DNA of 64,000 bases from Nocardioides malaquae (GCF_015070385.1 NZ_JADCSA010000005.1:1-64000); one strand, 5' to 3'; shown: positions 11,631-22,187, counted from the first letter of the stretch. Program-made: numbers and translations. Notes: generated by a model not told the origin, from the sequence alone.

Positions 11631-14224
11631 GCCCCTCGACCCCGTGGTGGCAGCAGCACGGCGACGACCCCGACGCTCTCCTCGACGCCTTCACGTCCTG
11701 GACCGAGGAGCAGTCACTCAGCCTCTACCCGCACCAGGAGGAGGCGGTGATGGAGCTGCTGTCGGGCAGCAACGTCGTGCTCGCCACCCCCACCGGGTCG
11801 GGCAAGTCGTTGGTCGCCCTGGCAGCCCACGGGGTGGCGCTGGCAGGCGACCGGGTCTCGTTCTACACCGCCCCGATCAAGGCGCTGGTCAGCGAGAAGT
11901 TCTTCGCCCTCTGTGAGCAGCTGGGCGCCGACAACGTCGGGATGCTCACCGGCGACGCATCGGTCAACGCCGACGCCCCGGTGATCTGCTGCACTGCCGA
12001 GGTGTTGGCCAACATCGCCCTGCGGGAGGGTGCGGACGCCGACGTCGGCCTGGTGGTGATGGACGAGTTCCACTACTACGGCGAGCCCGACCGCGGCTGG
12101 GCCTGGCAGGTGCCCCTGCTGGAGCTGCCGCAGGCGCAGTTCCTGCTGATGTCGGCGACGCTGGGCGACACCACCGAGCTGCGCGAGGACCTCACGCGTC
12201 GCAACGGGCGCGAGACCGCGCTCGTCGACGACGCCGAGCGGCCGGTGCCGCTCCACTTCACTTGGTCCACCGAGCACCTCGACGAGACGTTGCGCGAGCT
12301 GGTGGAGACCAACCAGGCGCCCGTCTACGTCGTGCACTTCACCCAGGCGGCGGCCGCCGAGCACGCCACCTCGCTGCTGCGCCCGCTCGGCAAGTCGCCG
12401 CAGGCGGCCGAGATCGCCGAGCGGCTGGTCGGCTTCCGGTTCGGCGCCGGCTTCGGCAAGACCCTCTCCAAGCTGGTGCGCGCCGGGATCGGCGTCCACC
12501 ACGCCGGCATGCTGCCGAAGTACCGACGCCTCGTCGAGCAGCTCGCGCAGGCCGGTCTGCTCCGCGTCATCTGCGGCACCGACACGCTCGGGGTCGGCAT
12601 CAACGTGCCGATCCGCACCGTGCTCTTCACGGGCCTGGCGAAGTTCGACGGCAGCCGGCAGCGGATCCTGCGCAGCCGCGAGTTCCTCCAGATCGCCGGC
12701 CGCGCGGGCCGCGCGGGCTACGACACCGCGGGCTACGTGGTGGTCCAGGCACCCGAGCACGTCATCGACAACGAGAAGGCCAAGGCGAAGGCGGAGGCCA
12801 AGAACGCGGCCAACCCCAAGAAGAAGTCGAAGGCGCAGCTGCGCAAGCCGCCCGAGGGCAGCGTGGTGTGGACCGAGCAGACCTTCGACAAGCTCGTCGA
12901 GGGCCGTCCCGAGCCGCTGCAGTCGCGGATGAAGGTCGACAACTCGATGATCCTCAACGTGGTGGCCCGCGAGGAGGATGCCTTCGTCGTGCTGCGCCGT
13001 CTCCTCAACGACAACCGCGAGGACCGCCGCAGCCAGCTGAAGCTGTCGCGCCGGGCCCTGCGGCTGGCCCGGAGCCTGGTGCGCACCGGAGTCCTGACGA
13101 GGCTCGACGAGCTCGACGAGTTCGGCCGCCGCTACGTCCTGACCGCGGACCTGCCGGCCGACTTCGCGCTCAACCAACCGCTGAGCCACTTCGCCCTGGC
13201 GGCACTCGAGGTGCTCGACCAGGAGTCGCCCGACCACGTGCTCGACGTGGTCTCGGTGATGGAGTCGGTCCTGGAAGCACCCCGGCAGGTCCTCTTCGCG
13301 CAGCAGCACGCTGCCCGCGGCGAGGCGGTCGCGGAGATGAAGGCCGATGGCATCGAGTACGAGGAGCGCATGGCGCTGCTCGACCAGGTCACCTGGCCCA
13401 AGCCGCTCGACGAGCTGCTGACCGCGCTCTACGAGACCTACCGCCAGACCCACCCGTGGCTGCCCGAGGACGGTCTCGACCCGAAGTCGGTCGTGCGGGA
13501 GATGTACGAGCAGGGCATGGGGTTCACCGACTTCATCTCCCGCTACCAGCTGGCCCGCTCCGAAGGCCTGCTGCTGCGCTACCTGACCGACGCCTACCGC
13601 GCGCTGCGCCACTCGGTGCCCGAGAGCGTCCGCACCGAGGAGTTCGAGGGTCTCGTCGAGTGGCTCGGCGAGGTCGTGCGCCAGACCGACTCGTCGCTCA
13701 TCGACGAGTGGGAGGCCCTCTCCGACCCCGAGCACGCGCCGGACCGGGTGACCCACCACGAGCCGCCGACCAGCCCTCGTCCGCTGAGCCTGCGGGAGCG
13801 GGCCTTCTCGGTGATGGTCCGCAACGCCATGTGGGCACGGGTGCAGGCGGTCGCCCGCGACGACCTCGACGCCCTGGTGCGGCTGGAGCGCGAGGCCGCC
13901 GACCGCTTCGACCCGCCGCGCACCGTCGTGATGGGACGTTCGGCGTGGGACGAGGCGCTCGAGGCCTACTACGACGAGCACGAGCAGGTGCTCACCGACG
14001 CGGACGCCCGCGGGCCCTCACACCTGACCGTGGGCCCTGAGGAGCAGGGGGAGCCCGTCGGCGCCGAGGAGGGCGTACGCAGTCGCGTGCGCCGAGTGGT
14101 GCAGACGCTCGCCGACCCCGAGGGTCACCGCGACTGGGTCGTCGAGGGAGTGGTCGACTGCGACGCCTCCGACGAGGCCGGGGAGCTCGTCCTGGCGATC
14201 GCCGCCATGCGTCGCCTGGGCTGA
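11627..14224 (+). CDS. DEAD/DEAH-box RNA helicase with C-terminal DUF3516
   Basis: An 865-aa superfamily-2 helicase. Walker [10 protein letters not shown] at 53-61, motif II DEFH near 146, SAT near 173 and motif [14 protein letters not shown] near 355-366 define the motor. A Lys/Ala-rich linker follows, then a long C-terminal region of the DUF3516 type found in actinobacteria. The related Ski2/HelY family suggests RNA substrates; this is family inference. It is translationally coupled to xerD (ATGA) and followed by a 300-bp gap before parA, so it probably ends the nadK-xerD run. Confidence 0.88.
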   Translation: MSPSTPWWQQHGDDPDALLDAFTSWTEEQSLSLYPHQEEAVMELLSGSNVVLATPTGSGKSLVALAAHGVALAGDRVSFYTAPIKALVSEKFFALCEQLGADNVGMLTGDASVNADAPVICCTAEVLANIALREGADADVGLVVMDEFHYYGEPDRGWAWQVPLLELPQAQFLLMSATLGDTTELREDLTRRNGRETALVDDAERPVPLHFTWSTEHLDETLRELVETNQAPVYVVHFTQAAAAEHATSLLRPLGKSPQAAEIAERLVGFRFGAGFGKTLSKLVRAGIGVHHAGMLPKYRRLVEQLAQAGLLRVICGTDTLGVGINVPIRTVLFTGLAKFDGSRQRILRSREFLQIAGRAGRAGYDTAGYVVVQAPEHVIDNEKAKAKAEAKNAANPKKKSKAQLRKPPEGSVVWTEQTFDKLVEGRPEPLQSRMKVDNSMILNVVAREEDAFVVLRRLLNDNREDRRSQLKLSRRALRLARSLVRTGVLTRLDELDEFGRRYVLTADLPADFALNQPLSHFALAALEVLDQESPDHVLDVVSVMESVLEAPRQVLFAQQHAARGEAVAEMKADGIEYEERMALLDQVTWPKPLDELLTALYETYRQTHPWLPEDGLDPKSVVREMYEQGMGFTDFISRYQLARSEGLLLRYLTDAYRALRHSVPESVRTEEFEGLVEWLGEVVRQTDSSLIDEWEALSDPEHAPDRVTHHEPPTSPRPLSLRERAFSVMVRNAMWARVQAVARDDLDALVRLEREAADRFDPPRTVVMGRSAWDEALEAYYDEHEQVLTDADARGPSHLTVGPEEQGEPVGAEEGVRSRVRRVVQTLADPEGHRDWVVEGVVDCDASDEAGELVLAIAAMRRLG

Positions 14225-14243
14225 CGAGCGACGCTCGCCCGCG

Positions 14244-14282
14244 CTCCACAGGCCTCTCCACAGCGCCGAGCCGCCTGTGGAC
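14244..14282. promoter_or_regulatory. Three TCCACAG boxes upstream of the parA-like gene
   Basis: CTCCACAGG (14244-14252) and CTCCACAGC (14255-14263) lie in direct orientation, and an inverted copy reads CCTGTGGAC (14274-14282). They resemble the 3' part of a DnaA box (TTGTCCACA) but lack its TTA/TTG start. They occupy the intergenic space between the helicase and the parA-like gene. Function is unproven. Confidence 0.35.
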
Positions 14283-14526
14283 CCGACGGGGGAGCTCTGC
14301 ACAGATTTGGACCTCGGGTTGTGGCTTTCGGAGGTCGCCTTGTGAGCCCCGAAGCGTGGCCCCTAGAGTCGCGACCACAAGGCGAGATGTCGCCGTGTCG
14401 ACAATGGAGCGAGTGTGATGACGCGTGGACGGGTCGATCCCAGGTTTTCCCGGCAGCAACGCGGCCGAGATGCCCCCGTCCGTTCCCGCCGTCCCGACCC
14501 GCACCCCAACCGGAGACGAGACCCGC

Positions 14527-15411
14527 GTGAGTGATCCCATCGCCTTTCCCATCCCCGTGACGCGGGAGATGGAGATCGGCCCGACCGGTCGCCCCATGCC
14601 GGAGTTCCCGGAGCCCACGCCCGTGACCGAGCACGGTCCGGCGCGCGTCGTGGCGATGTGCAACCAGAAGGGTGGGGTCGGCAAGACGACCACCACCATC
14701 AACCTGGGGGCGTCGCTGGCCGAGTACGGCCGCAAGGTGCTGCTCGTCGACTTCGACCCGCAGGGTTCGCTCTCCGTCGGCCTGGGTCTCAACCCGCACG
14801 ACATGGAGCTGACGATCTACAACCTGCTGATGCAGCGCGACGTCGACTTCGACGAGGTCGTCGTGTCCACCGGTGTGCCCGGCATGGACCTGCTTCCCTC
14901 CAACATCGACCTGTCAGCCGCCGAGGTGCAGCTGGTGCACGAGGTGGCGCGCGAGCAGACCCTGCAGCGGGTGCTGGCTCCAGTGATCGACCGCTACGAC
15001 GTCATCCTCATCGACTGCCAGCCGTCGCTCGGCCTGTTGACGGTCAACGCGCTCACGGCCTCCGACGGCGTCATCGTGCCGCTGGAGTGTGAATACTTCG
15101 CCCTGCGGGGCGTGGCGCTGCTCAAGACCACCATCGACAAGGTCAAGGAGCGCCTCAACCCCAAGCTCGACGTCGACGGCGTGCTCGGCACCATGTTCGA
15201 CGGACGTACGCTGCACAGCCGCGAGGTCATGGAGCGTCTCGTGCAGGCGTGGGGTGACAAGGTCTTCCACACCGTCATCCGCCGCACGGTGAAGTTCTCC
15301 GACTCGACCGTCGCCGGCGAGCCGATCACCACCTACGCCACGTCGTCGCCGGGCGCCGACTCCTACCGCCAGCTCGCCAAGGAGGTGCTCACCCGGTGGC
15401 ACGACGAGTGA
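14527..15411 (+). CDS. ParA-family chromosome-partitioning ATPase (orphan, scpAB-linked)
   Basis: A 294-aa ParA/Soj-like ATPase with a deviant Walker A KGGVGKTTT at 48-56, LLVDFDPQGSL and LIDCQPSLG. It occupies the position of Rv1708 in M. tuberculosis, directly in front of scpA and scpB, so a role in chromosome organisation with condensin is likely. The frame is open from GTG 14425, but GTG 14527 has GGAG 11 nt upstream and places the conserved GPTGRP segment near the N-terminus. It overlaps the next gene by 16 nt. Confidence 0.9.
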   Translation: MSDPIAFPIPVTREMEIGPTGRPMPEFPEPTPVTEHGPARVVAMCNQKGGVGKTTTTINLGASLAEYGRKVLLVDFDPQGSLSVGLGLNPHDMELTIYNLLMQRDVDFDEVVVSTGVPGMDLLPSNIDLSAAEVQLVHEVAREQTLQRVLAPVIDRYDVILIDCQPSLGLLTVNALTASDGVIVPLECEYFALRGVALLKTTIDKVKERLNPKLDVDGVLGTMFDGRTLHSREVMERLVQAWGDKVFHTVIRRTVKFSDSTVAGEPITTYATSSPGADSYRQLAKEVLTRWHDE

Positions 15412-15779
15412 GTGTGCCGGCGGCCGACGAGCTGTTCCGGCCCACGCAGAACGCGTCGGGGGAGCCCGTGGTCCGGGCCGTGCCGGACGTCACCGAAGCC
15501 TCTGCTGGTGCTGAGACCCAAGCTCCCGGGCGGGCGCAGCGCAGGCCCGCGGCGGCCCGACGCTCCAGTGGTCGGGTGCGCCACGACGAGAAGATGACCG
15601 TCTACGTGACCTCGGGCGAGCTGCTGGAGATCGAGCAGGCCCGCCTGGCTCTGCGCAGCGTCCACGGGCTGGCGGTCGACCGCGGGCGCATTGTGCGCGA
15701 GGCGGTCTCCCTCGTCCTGGCCGACCTGGAGGAGCGCGGCGAGGACAGCGCGCTCATCCGACGGCTCACCTCCGAGTGA
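15396..15779 (+). CDS. Ribbon-helix-helix-like partner of the ParA-family protein
   Basis: A 127-aa protein. The first 60 residues are disordered, Pro/Ala/Arg-rich. The C-terminal half (about 66-127) starts with a beta-strand-like KMTVYVT, followed by two helices, the arrangement of ribbon-helix-helix DNA-binding proteins. RHH proteins often partner ParA ATPases, so a DNA-binding adaptor is a reasonable inference, not shown. GTG 15396 is chosen because AAGGAGG lies about 10 nt upstream; GTG 15408 would give a 4-nt overlap. It is followed by scpA with a GTGA overlap. Confidence 0.72.
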   Translation: MARRVSVPAADELFRPTQNASGEPVVRAVPDVTEASAGAETQAPGRAQRRPAAARRSSGRVRHDEKMTVYVTSGELLEIEQARLALRSVHGLAVDRGRIVREAVSLVLADLEERGEDSALIRRLTSE

Positions 15780-16717
15780 CCACCCGGGCGGAACCGGAGA
15801 CCGATCCGGACGCCGAGGCGGTCCCGGTGGAGCCCGAAACTCCGGCGACCGGCGAGGACCCCGGCTTCGCGGTGCACCTCGACAACTTCGAGGGGCCCTT
15901 CGACCTGCTGCTCCAGCTGATCGCCAAGCACAAGCTCGACGTCACCGAGGTGGCGCTCTCGCAGGTGACCGACGAGTTCATCGCCCACGTGCGGGCCTCG
16001 GGGCCGGTCTGGGACCTCGAGCAGACCACCTCCTTCCTGCTCGTCGCCTCCACCTTGGTGGACCTGAAGGCGGCGCGGCTGCTGCCCCAGGGCGACGTGG
16101 AGGACGAGGAGGACCTCGCGCTCCTCGAGGCGCGCGACCTGCTCTTCGCCCGGTTGCTGCAGTACAAGGCGTTCAAGCAGGTGGCCGCCGTGCTCGAGGG
16201 TCGGTTGGCCGAGGAGTCCCGTCGGTTCCCGCGGGCCGTCGAGATGGAGGAGCGCTTCGCCACGCTGCTGCCCGAGGTGCTCATCGGCATCGGTCTCGAC
16301 GCCTTCGCCCGCCTGGCCGCCAAGGCGTTGGAGCCCAAGCCCGTGCTCGAGGTGTCGCTGCAGCACATCCACACCGCCAAGGTCAGTGTGCGCGAGCAGG
16401 CGCACCTGGTGGTGGAGCGGCTGCGGCGCCACGGCACCGTGACCTTCCGCAGCCTCTGCGGCGACTCCCCGGACCGTCTCACGACCGTCGCCCGGTTCCT
16501 CGCCCTGCTCGAGCTCTTCCGGGAGTCGGTGGTGGCGTTCGACCAGGTGACCCCGTTGGGAGAGCTCACGATCCGGTGGACCGGTGACGACGACACCGAC
16601 GTCGAGGTCGGCGACGAGTTCGACGGGACGCCCCCCGAGGAGCCGCCGGTCGCGACCGAGACCAGTCCTGAGACCAGTCCCGTGAGTGGGACCGCACCCG
16701 AGGAGGACCCGGCATGA
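15776..16717 (+). CDS. scpA: Segregation and condensation protein A
   Basis: A 313-aa kleisin subunit of the SMC-ScpAB condensin. The diagnostic N-terminal segment LDNFEGPFDLLLQLI (about 39-53) and AKHKLDVTEVALSQV, which bind the SMC neck, are present, and the C-terminal winged helix follows. About 30 acidic residues precede the conserved part and a Pro/Thr-rich tail follows it. It overlaps both neighbours by 4 nt in a parA-RHH-scpA-scpB-rluB operon. Confidence 0.93.
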   Translation: MTTRAEPETDPDAEAVPVEPETPATGEDPGFAVHLDNFEGPFDLLLQLIAKHKLDVTEVALSQVTDEFIAHVRASGPVWDLEQTTSFLLVASTLVDLKAARLLPQGDVEDEEDLALLEARDLLFARLLQYKAFKQVAAVLEGRLAEESRRFPRAVEMEERFATLLPEVLIGIGLDAFARLAAKALEPKPVLEVSLQHIHTAKVSVREQAHLVVERLRRHGTVTFRSLCGDSPDRLTTVARFLALLELFRESVVAFDQVTPLGELTIRWTGDDDTDVEVGDEFDGTPPEEPPVATETSPETSPVSGTAPEEDPA

Positions 16718-17418
16718 CCCAGGAGGAGCAGGACCCCACGGCGCAGGACCCCACGGCGCAGGACCACGGGGTGCCGCCCGTCCGGGAGCTCGCTCCGGCC
16801 CTCGAGGCAGTGTTGATGGTGGCGGACCAGCCCCTCGACGCCACCGGTCTGGCCGCGACGCTGGGCCACCCGGTGGTGGAGGTGGAGGCGGCCCTGGGCC
16901 GGCTCTCGGCGGAGTACACCGCCCAGGGGCGTGGCTTCGACCTCCGGTCGGTGGCCGGTGGCTGGCGCTTCTACACCCGCGCGGAGTACGCCGACGTGGT
17001 GGAGGCCTTCGTGCTGGAGGGCCAGCCGGCCCGGCTCACGCAGGCCGCCCTGGAGACGCTGGCGGTCGTCGCCTACAAGCAGCCGGTCTCTCGTGCCCGG
17101 GTCTCCGCGATCCGGGGTGTCAACGTCGACGGGGTGATGCGGACGCTGCTGGCGCGCGGACTGGTGGAGACGTCGGGGGCCGACGAGACGTCCGGGGCGC
17201 ACCTCTACCGCACCACGACCTACTTCCTGGAGCGGATCGGAGTCTCCAGCCTCGACGAGCTGCCCGAGCTGGCGCCCTACCTGCCCGACATGGACGACCT
17301 CGAGGACGAGCTGAGCGCGTGGGCGGGCACCGGTGTGGCCCCCGAGGGCGACCCGGCGGACAATGGTGGCCCCGAGGCATCCGAGCCTTCCGAGCACGAC
17401 AGCGAGCCCACGACCTGA
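16714..17418 (+). CDS. scpB: Segregation and condensation protein B
   Basis: A 234-aa ScpB, the dimeric winged-helix subunit that binds ScpA in the condensin complex. Conserved stretches include LEAVLMVADQPLD, GWRFYTR, ETLAVVAYKQPVSR and IRGVNVDGVMRTL. The N-terminus carries a tandem duplicated QDPTA hexad-like repeat, and the acidic tail is long. It begins in the scpA stop and ends overlapping the pseudouridine synthase start by one base (TGATG). Confidence 0.93.
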   Translation: MTQEEQDPTAQDPTAQDHGVPPVRELAPALEAVLMVADQPLDATGLAATLGHPVVEVEAALGRLSAEYTAQGRGFDLRSVAGGWRFYTRAEYADVVEAFVLEGQPARLTQAALETLAVVAYKQPVSRARVSAIRGVNVDGVMRTLLARGLVETSGADETSGAHLYRTTTYFLERIGVSSLDELPELAPYLPDMDDLEDELSAWAGTGVAPEGDPADNGGPEASEPSEHDSEPTT

Positions 17419-18197
17419 TGAACACGCCCGAGGAACGCCGACGCATCGCGACGGACGAGGACGGTCTCGTACGCCTGCAGAAGCTGCTGGCCCAGTCCGG
17501 TGTCGCGTCGCGCCGCAAGTGCGAGGAGCTCATGCTCGGCGGGCTGGTGGAGGTCGACGGTGAGGTCGTCACCCGGCTGGGCACGAAGGTCGACCCGGCC
17601 ACCGCCGTCATTCGTGTCGCCGGTGAGCGGCTGCCACCGATCACCGACCACGTCCACCTGGTGCTCAACAAGCCGCGCGGCGTGGTCTCCACCATGTCCG
17701 ACCCCGAGGGACGCCGGTGCCTGGGCGACCTGGTCGCGGACCGTCCCGAGCGGCTCTTCCACGTCGGACGCCTGGACACCGACACCTCCGGCCTGATCCT
17801 GCTGACCAACGACGGTGACTTCGCCCACCGCATGGCCCACCCCTCCTTCGAGGTCGAGAAGACCTACGTCGCCGAGGTGGACGGCGAGGTCTACCCCTCC
17901 ACGTTGAAGAAGCTGAAGCAGGGCATCGTGCTCGACGACGGACCCGTTGCGGTGACCCGGATCAAGGTGGTGGAGGCCGGTCGTGGCAACGCCCAGGGGC
18001 GCAGCATCGTCCAACTGGTGATCCACGAGGGTCGCAACCGCATCGTCCGTCGGATGCTTGACCACGTCGGCCACCCGGTCCGCCGCCTGACGCGCACGCA
18101 CTTCGGCCCGGTCGACATCAAGGGACTGCCCTCGGGGCAGATGCGGGAACTGACGACGAAGGAGCTCGGCGTGCTTCTGGACAGCGCACAGCTGTGA
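17418..18197 (+). CDS. rRNA pseudouridine synthase (RluB/RsuA family)
   Basis: A 259-aa RsuA/RluB/E/F-type pseudouridine synthase. The S4 RNA-binding domain spans about 18-70, with LAQSGVASRRKCEELM. The catalytic loop GRLDTDTSGLILLT starts at residue 117 and holds the nucleophilic Asp120. The KPRGVVST and GRNRIVRRML motifs are present. RluB (23S U2605) is the likely specificity from position after scpAB, but this cannot be proved from sequence. Confidence 0.92.
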   Translation: MNTPEERRRIATDEDGLVRLQKLLAQSGVASRRKCEELMLGGLVEVDGEVVTRLGTKVDPATAVIRVAGERLPPITDHVHLVLNKPRGVVSTMSDPEGRRCLGDLVADRPERLFHVGRLDTDTSGLILLTNDGDFAHRMAHPSFEVEKTYVAEVDGEVYPSTLKKLKQGIVLDDGPVAVTRIKVVEAGRGNAQGRSIVQLVIHEGRNRIVRRMLDHVGHPVRRLTRTHFGPVDIKGLPSGQMRELTTKELGVLLDSAQL

Positions 18198-19297
18198 CCG
18201 AGAACGAGGCCACGGCCCCGACCCCGCCGAGTCGGCTGCGCGGGCCGGTCGAGGTCATCGGCACCGGCCTGCTGGGCACCTCGATCGCCCTGGCCTGCCG
18301 CCGGGCCGGCATCGAGGTGCTGCTCACCGACCTTTCCCCCGAGCACGTCCGCACCGCCTGCGGCCTGGGTGCCGGACGGGCGCGTCAGGCCGACGACCGA
18401 CCCCAGGTCGTGGTGGTCGCCGTGCCGCCCGACCACCTGCCCGAGGTGCTCGTCGAAGCTCTTGACGTGACCCGGGGCACCGACGCCGTGGTCACCGACG
18501 TCGGCTCGGTGAAGTCGGCGCCCTACAACGCGGTGCGTCACCATCCGGACGTCCGCCGCTACGTCGGCAGCCACCCGATGGCCGGCAGCGAGCGCTCGGG
18601 CCCCCTCGCCGCCCACGTCTCGCTCTTCGAGGGTCGCCCCTGGGCCATCACGCCGCACCTCGACTCCGACGTCGAGGCCGTGGAGACCGTGGAGGAGCTG
18701 GTCCGGCTCTCCGGTGCGGTGCCTGTGTGGTTGACGCCGCACGAGCACGACCGCGCCGTGGCGCGCACCTCCCACGTGCCCCACCTGATGGCGGCCCTCA
18801 CCGCGGGCCGTCTGGCCACGGCGCCGGCCACCCACCTGGCCCTCTCGGGTCCGGGCGTGCGGGACGTGACCAGGGTCGCGGCGGGGGAGCCCACCCTCTA
18901 CGGCCAGATCGTCACCGCCAACTCCGAAGCCGTGCTCGACCTGCTCGGCGAGGTGCGTCGCCAGCTCGACCAGGTGATGACGGCCATCGAGCTCGGTGAC
19001 CGCGCGACGCTCGAAGGGGTCCTCGCCCTCGGGGCCGCGGGCACCCGCGCGATCCCCGGCAAGCACGGGGGACCCGCACGACCCATGCAGTCCGTCTGGG
19101 TCTCGGTGCCCGACACCGCCGGCCAGCTCGCCAAGCTGCTGGCCGACGCCGTGGAGAGCGAGGTCAACGTCGAGGACATCCGCATCGACCACGACCCCGC
19201 CCGTCCCGTGGGTCTCGTCGAGCTCGTCGTGGAGGAAGTGCGCGCCGAGCACCTGCTCGACTCCCTCGAGGCGCGGGGCTGGACCACCCACCGCTAG
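18194..19297 (+). CDS. tyrA: Prephenate dehydrogenase
   Basis: A 367-aa NAD(P)-dependent prephenate dehydrogenase of tyrosine biosynthesis. The Rossmann GTGLLG lies at 23-28, the catalytic neighbourhood GSHPMAGSERSG is near 133-144, and HDRAVARTSHVPHL follows. The C-terminal ~75 residues (SVWVSVPDTAGQLAKLL onward) form an ACT-like domain, implying feedback control by an aromatic amino acid. It starts at GTG overlapping the preceding stop, and a 21-nt gap separates it from cmk. Confidence 0.92.
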   Translation: MTENEATAPTPPSRLRGPVEVIGTGLLGTSIALACRRAGIEVLLTDLSPEHVRTACGLGAGRARQADDRPQVVVVAVPPDHLPEVLVEALDVTRGTDAVVTDVGSVKSAPYNAVRHHPDVRRYVGSHPMAGSERSGPLAAHVSLFEGRPWAITPHLDSDVEAVETVEELVRLSGAVPVWLTPHEHDRAVARTSHVPHLMAALTAGRLATAPATHLALSGPGVRDVTRVAAGEPTLYGQIVTANSEAVLDLLGEVRRQLDQVMTAIELGDRATLEGVLALGAAGTRAIPGKHGGPARPMQSVWVSVPDTAGQLAKLLADAVESEVNVEDIRIDHDPARPVGLVELVVEEVRAEHLLDSLEARGWTTHR

Positions 19298-19318
19298 GCA
19301 CGGGTAGGCTCTGCGCCC

Positions 19319-20008
19319 GTGACCACCGCGCCGCAGACCCGCCCCACCGGACTCGTGATCGCCCTCGACGGGCCGTCGGGTTCGGGCAAGTCCAGCACCT
19401 CGCGCGGGGTCGCCACCCGGCTCGGGCTGCGCTACCTCGACACCGGTGCGATGTTCCGGGCGATGACGTGGGCGATGCTCGAGGCGGGCGTCGACGTGCA
19501 CGACGCGCAGGCCGTGGCGGCGTACGCGCCCACCCCGCGCATCGAGTCGGGCACGAACCCCACCGCGCCCACCATCCACGTGGACGGTCACGACGTCGGC
19601 GAGGCGATCAGGGGAGAAGCGGTCACCGGTGCGGTCAGCCCGGTCAGCGCCGTGCCCGAGGTCCGCGCCCGGTTGCTGGAGCTCCAGCGCACCATCATCG
19701 GTGACGGTGACATCGTCGTGGAGGGCCGTGACATCGGCTCCGTGGTGGCCCCCCAGGCGCGGGTGAAGCTCTACCTGACTGCCGACCCGGGTGCCCGCGC
19801 CGCGCGCCGGGCGCTGGAGGAGGGCGGCTCCGACGTCGCCGCCACCGAGGCGTCGTTGCTCGCCCGCGACGCCATCGACTCGACGCGCAGGACGGCACCC
19901 CTGACGATGCCCGAGGGTGCGGTGCACATCGACACGACCGACTTCACCCTCGACGAGGTCATCGACCAGGTGCTACGGCTGGTGCAGCAGGCACAAGGCC
20001 GGGGATGA
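19319..20008 (+). CDS. cmk: Cytidylate kinase
   Basis: A 229-aa (d)CMP kinase. The P-loop DGPSGSGKSS sits at 17-26, followed by LGLRYLDTGAMFRAMTW; VVEGRDIGSVVAP and the lid KLYLTADPGARAARR complete the fold. The GTG start has a 21-nt leader after tyrA, and the stop overlaps the acyltransferase. The order rluB-type, tyrA, cmk, plsC, der is a frequent actinobacterial arrangement. Confidence 0.95.
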   Translation: MTTAPQTRPTGLVIALDGPSGSGKSSTSRGVATRLGLRYLDTGAMFRAMTWAMLEAGVDVHDAQAVAAYAPTPRIESGTNPTAPTIHVDGHDVGEAIRGEAVTGAVSPVSAVPEVRARLLELQRTIIGDGDIVVEGRDIGSVVAPQARVKLYLTADPGARAARRALEEGGSDVAATEASLLARDAIDSTRRTAPLTMPEGAVHIDTTDFTLDEVIDQVLRLVQQAQGRG

Positions 20009-20748
20009 CGCACGCGGACCTCCCGCGCAGCAGCGACCTCCCTCCCGACACGCGGTGGTTGGCCCGACACGCGCCCAGGGCTGCGCGCCTGGTGCGGAGC
20101 GTCTGGGACGTGCGCGTGCACGACCTCGACCGGGTGCCTGCGACCGGCCCGGTCATCCTGGCCAGCAACCACATCGGGCTCGTGGACGGTCCGCTGCTGG
20201 TGCTTTTCGCGCCCCGTCCGACCCACGCCCTCACCAAGATCGAGATGTTCTCCTCCCGCGCGGGCGGTCTGCTGCGGCGCTCCGGCCAGATCCCGCTTGA
20301 TCGCGACGCCGTCGACATGGCTGCCGTGCGTGCCAGCCTGCGGGTGCTGCGCGACGGTGGGGTGTTGGGCATCTTTCCTGAGGGACACCGCGGTGCGGGG
20401 GAGTACGACCTCTTCCGCCCCGGCGTGGCCTACCTCGCCCTCGTGACGGGCGCGCCCGTGGTTCCCGTCACCTTCTTCGGCACCCGTGAGCCGGGCGGTG
20501 CCCGCAGCTCGCTGCCGCGACGTGGTGGATCGATCGACATCGTCTACGGTGAGACGTGGCAGACGACTCCGCATGAGTGGCCACGGACTCGGGAACAAGT
20601 GCGTGCGACCGCGGCGTTGCTCAGGCAGCACCTCCGCGGTGAGGTCGAGCGTGCCCGCAGCCTGACGGGCCGAGATCTTCCGGGACCGATCCCGGACCCC
20701 GAATCCCACAACCACCCCTCCGCGGGTTCGAAGCGAGGAACACCATGA
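20005..20748 (+). CDS. 1-acyl-sn-glycerol-3-phosphate acyltransferase (PlsC family)
   Basis: A 247-aa acyltransferase with the HX4D catalytic motif as NHIGLVDG (His56, Asp61) and the substrate-binding FPEGHRG near 122-128. Family members make phosphatidic acid from lysophosphatidic acid at the inner face of the membrane; the exact acceptor here is inferred. It shares 4-nt overlaps with cmk and der. The C-terminal 30 residues are variable. Confidence 0.88.
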   Translation: MTHADLPRSSDLPPDTRWLARHAPRAARLVRSVWDVRVHDLDRVPATGPVILASNHIGLVDGPLLVLFAPRPTHALTKIEMFSSRAGGLLRRSGQIPLDRDAVDMAAVRASLRVLRDGGVLGIFPEGHRGAGEYDLFRPGVAYLALVTGAPVVPVTFFGTREPGGARSSLPRRGGSIDIVYGETWQTTPHEWPRTREQVRATAALLRQHLRGEVERARSLTGRDLPGPIPDPESHNHPSAGSKRGTP

Positions 20749-22097
20749 CCGACTTCCACGACGACGTCGACGCTCCCCAGGGGCCGACGCCGATCCTGGC
20801 GGTGGTCGGCCGACCCAACGTGGGCAAGTCGACGCTCGTCAACCGCATCATCGGCCGGCGCGAGGCCGTGGTGGAGGACCGTCCCGGCGTGACCCGCGAC
20901 CGCGTCTCCTACGACGCCAACTGGAACGGCCGCGCGTTCACCGTCGTCGACACCGGAGGGTGGGACCCCGACGCCCAGGGGTTGGCCGCGATGATCGCCG
21001 GCCAGGCGGAGATCGCCGTCAGCCTCGCCGACGCGGTGCTCTTCGTCGTCGACGCCACGGTGGGCATCACCGACGCCGACGAGGCGGTGGTGAAGGTGCT
21101 GCGCAAGTCGGGGAAGCCCGTGGTCCTGGCCGCCAACAAGGTCGACGACCTGCGGACCGAGGCCGAGGCCTACGCCCTGTGGAACCTGGGTCTGGGGGAG
21201 CCGTTCCCCATCTCGGCGCTGCACGGTCGCGGTTCGGGTGACATGCTCGACGCCTGCCTCGAGGCGCTCCCGGAGCTGCCGGAGGAGCGCTTCGGTGAGT
21301 CGGGCGGTCCGCGTCGCGTCGCCCTCGTCGGCAAGCCGAACGTCGGCAAGTCCTCGCTGCTCAACAAGTTGGCGGGCGAGGACCGCGTCGTCGTCGACAA
21401 CGTCGCCGGCACGACCGTCGACCCGGTCGACGAGCTGATCGAGCTGGGCGGCAAGACCTGGCGCTTCATCGACACCGCCGGCATCCGCAAGCGGGTCAAG
21501 GAGGCGTCGGGCCACGAGTACTACGCCTCCCTGCGTACGACCACGGCGATCGACCGCGCGGAGGTCGCCGTCCTGGTCCTCGACGGTGGTCAGTCGATCT
21601 CCGAGCAGGACATGCGGATCATCCAGACGATCCGCGACGCGGGACGCGCCATGGTCATCGCCTTCAACAAGTGGGACCTCGTCGACGAGGAGCGTCGCTA
21701 CTACCTCGAGCGCGAGATCGAGCGTGACCTGGTGCAGGTGAAGTGGGCCCCGCGCATCAACATCACCGCCCGCACCGGCTGGCACGTCGACCGGCTGGTG
21801 CCGGCGCTGGAGAAGGCGCTCGAGGGGTGGGAGACCCGCATCGGCACGGGCGCCTTCAACACCTTCCTCGGTCGGCTCGTCGCGGAGCACCCCCACCCGG
21901 TGCGCGGCGGCAAGCAGCCGAAGGTCCTCTTCGGCACCCAGGCCTCCGTCGCCCCGCCGACCTTCATCCTCTTCACCTCCGGCAAGCTGGAGGCCTCCTA
22001 CGAACGCTTCATCGAGCGTCGGCTGCGCGAGGAGTTCGGCTTCGCCGGCACTCCGATCGTGCTGCAGCAGCGGGTGCGGGAGAAGCGCAAGCGCTGA
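20745..22097 (+). CDS. der: Ribosome biogenesis GTPase Der (EngA)
   Basis: A 450-aa protein with two tandem G domains and a KH-like C-terminal domain, needed for 50S assembly. The first P-loop is GRPNVGKST at 22-30 and the second GKPNVGKSS near 195-203. Each domain has NKXD (NKVD; NKWD) and a DT-G switch (VDTGG; IDTAG). It is the last gene of the conserved housekeeping run, ending 90 nt before the tRNA gene. Confidence 0.96.
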   Translation: MTDFHDDVDAPQGPTPILAVVGRPNVGKSTLVNRIIGRREAVVEDRPGVTRDRVSYDANWNGRAFTVVDTGGWDPDAQGLAAMIAGQAEIAVSLADAVLFVVDATVGITDADEAVVKVLRKSGKPVVLAANKVDDLRTEAEAYALWNLGLGEPFPISALHGRGSGDMLDACLEALPELPEERFGESGGPRRVALVGKPNVGKSSLLNKLAGEDRVVVDNVAGTTVDPVDELIELGGKTWRFIDTAGIRKRVKEASGHEYYASLRTTTAIDRAEVAVLVLDGGQSISEQDMRIIQTIRDAGRAMVIAFNKWDLVDEERRYYLEREIERDLVQVKWAPRINITARTGWHVDRLVPALEKALEGWETRIGTGAFNTFLGRLVAEHPHPVRGGKQPKVLFGTQASVAPPTFILFTSGKLEASYERFIERRLREEFGFAGTPIVLQQRVREKRKR

Positions 22098-22187
22098 GGT
22101 GTCCTGCCGCAGGCGACACGGGGCCCCGAGTACTGGAAGGCCAACGCCCTGCGGTATGTTCTTCCTCGTTGCCCGCGAGGGCGACAT

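Noticed and set aside
11714..13981. 755-aa open frame antisense to the DUF3516 helicase
   Set aside because: Composition artefact of high third-position GC on the other strand.
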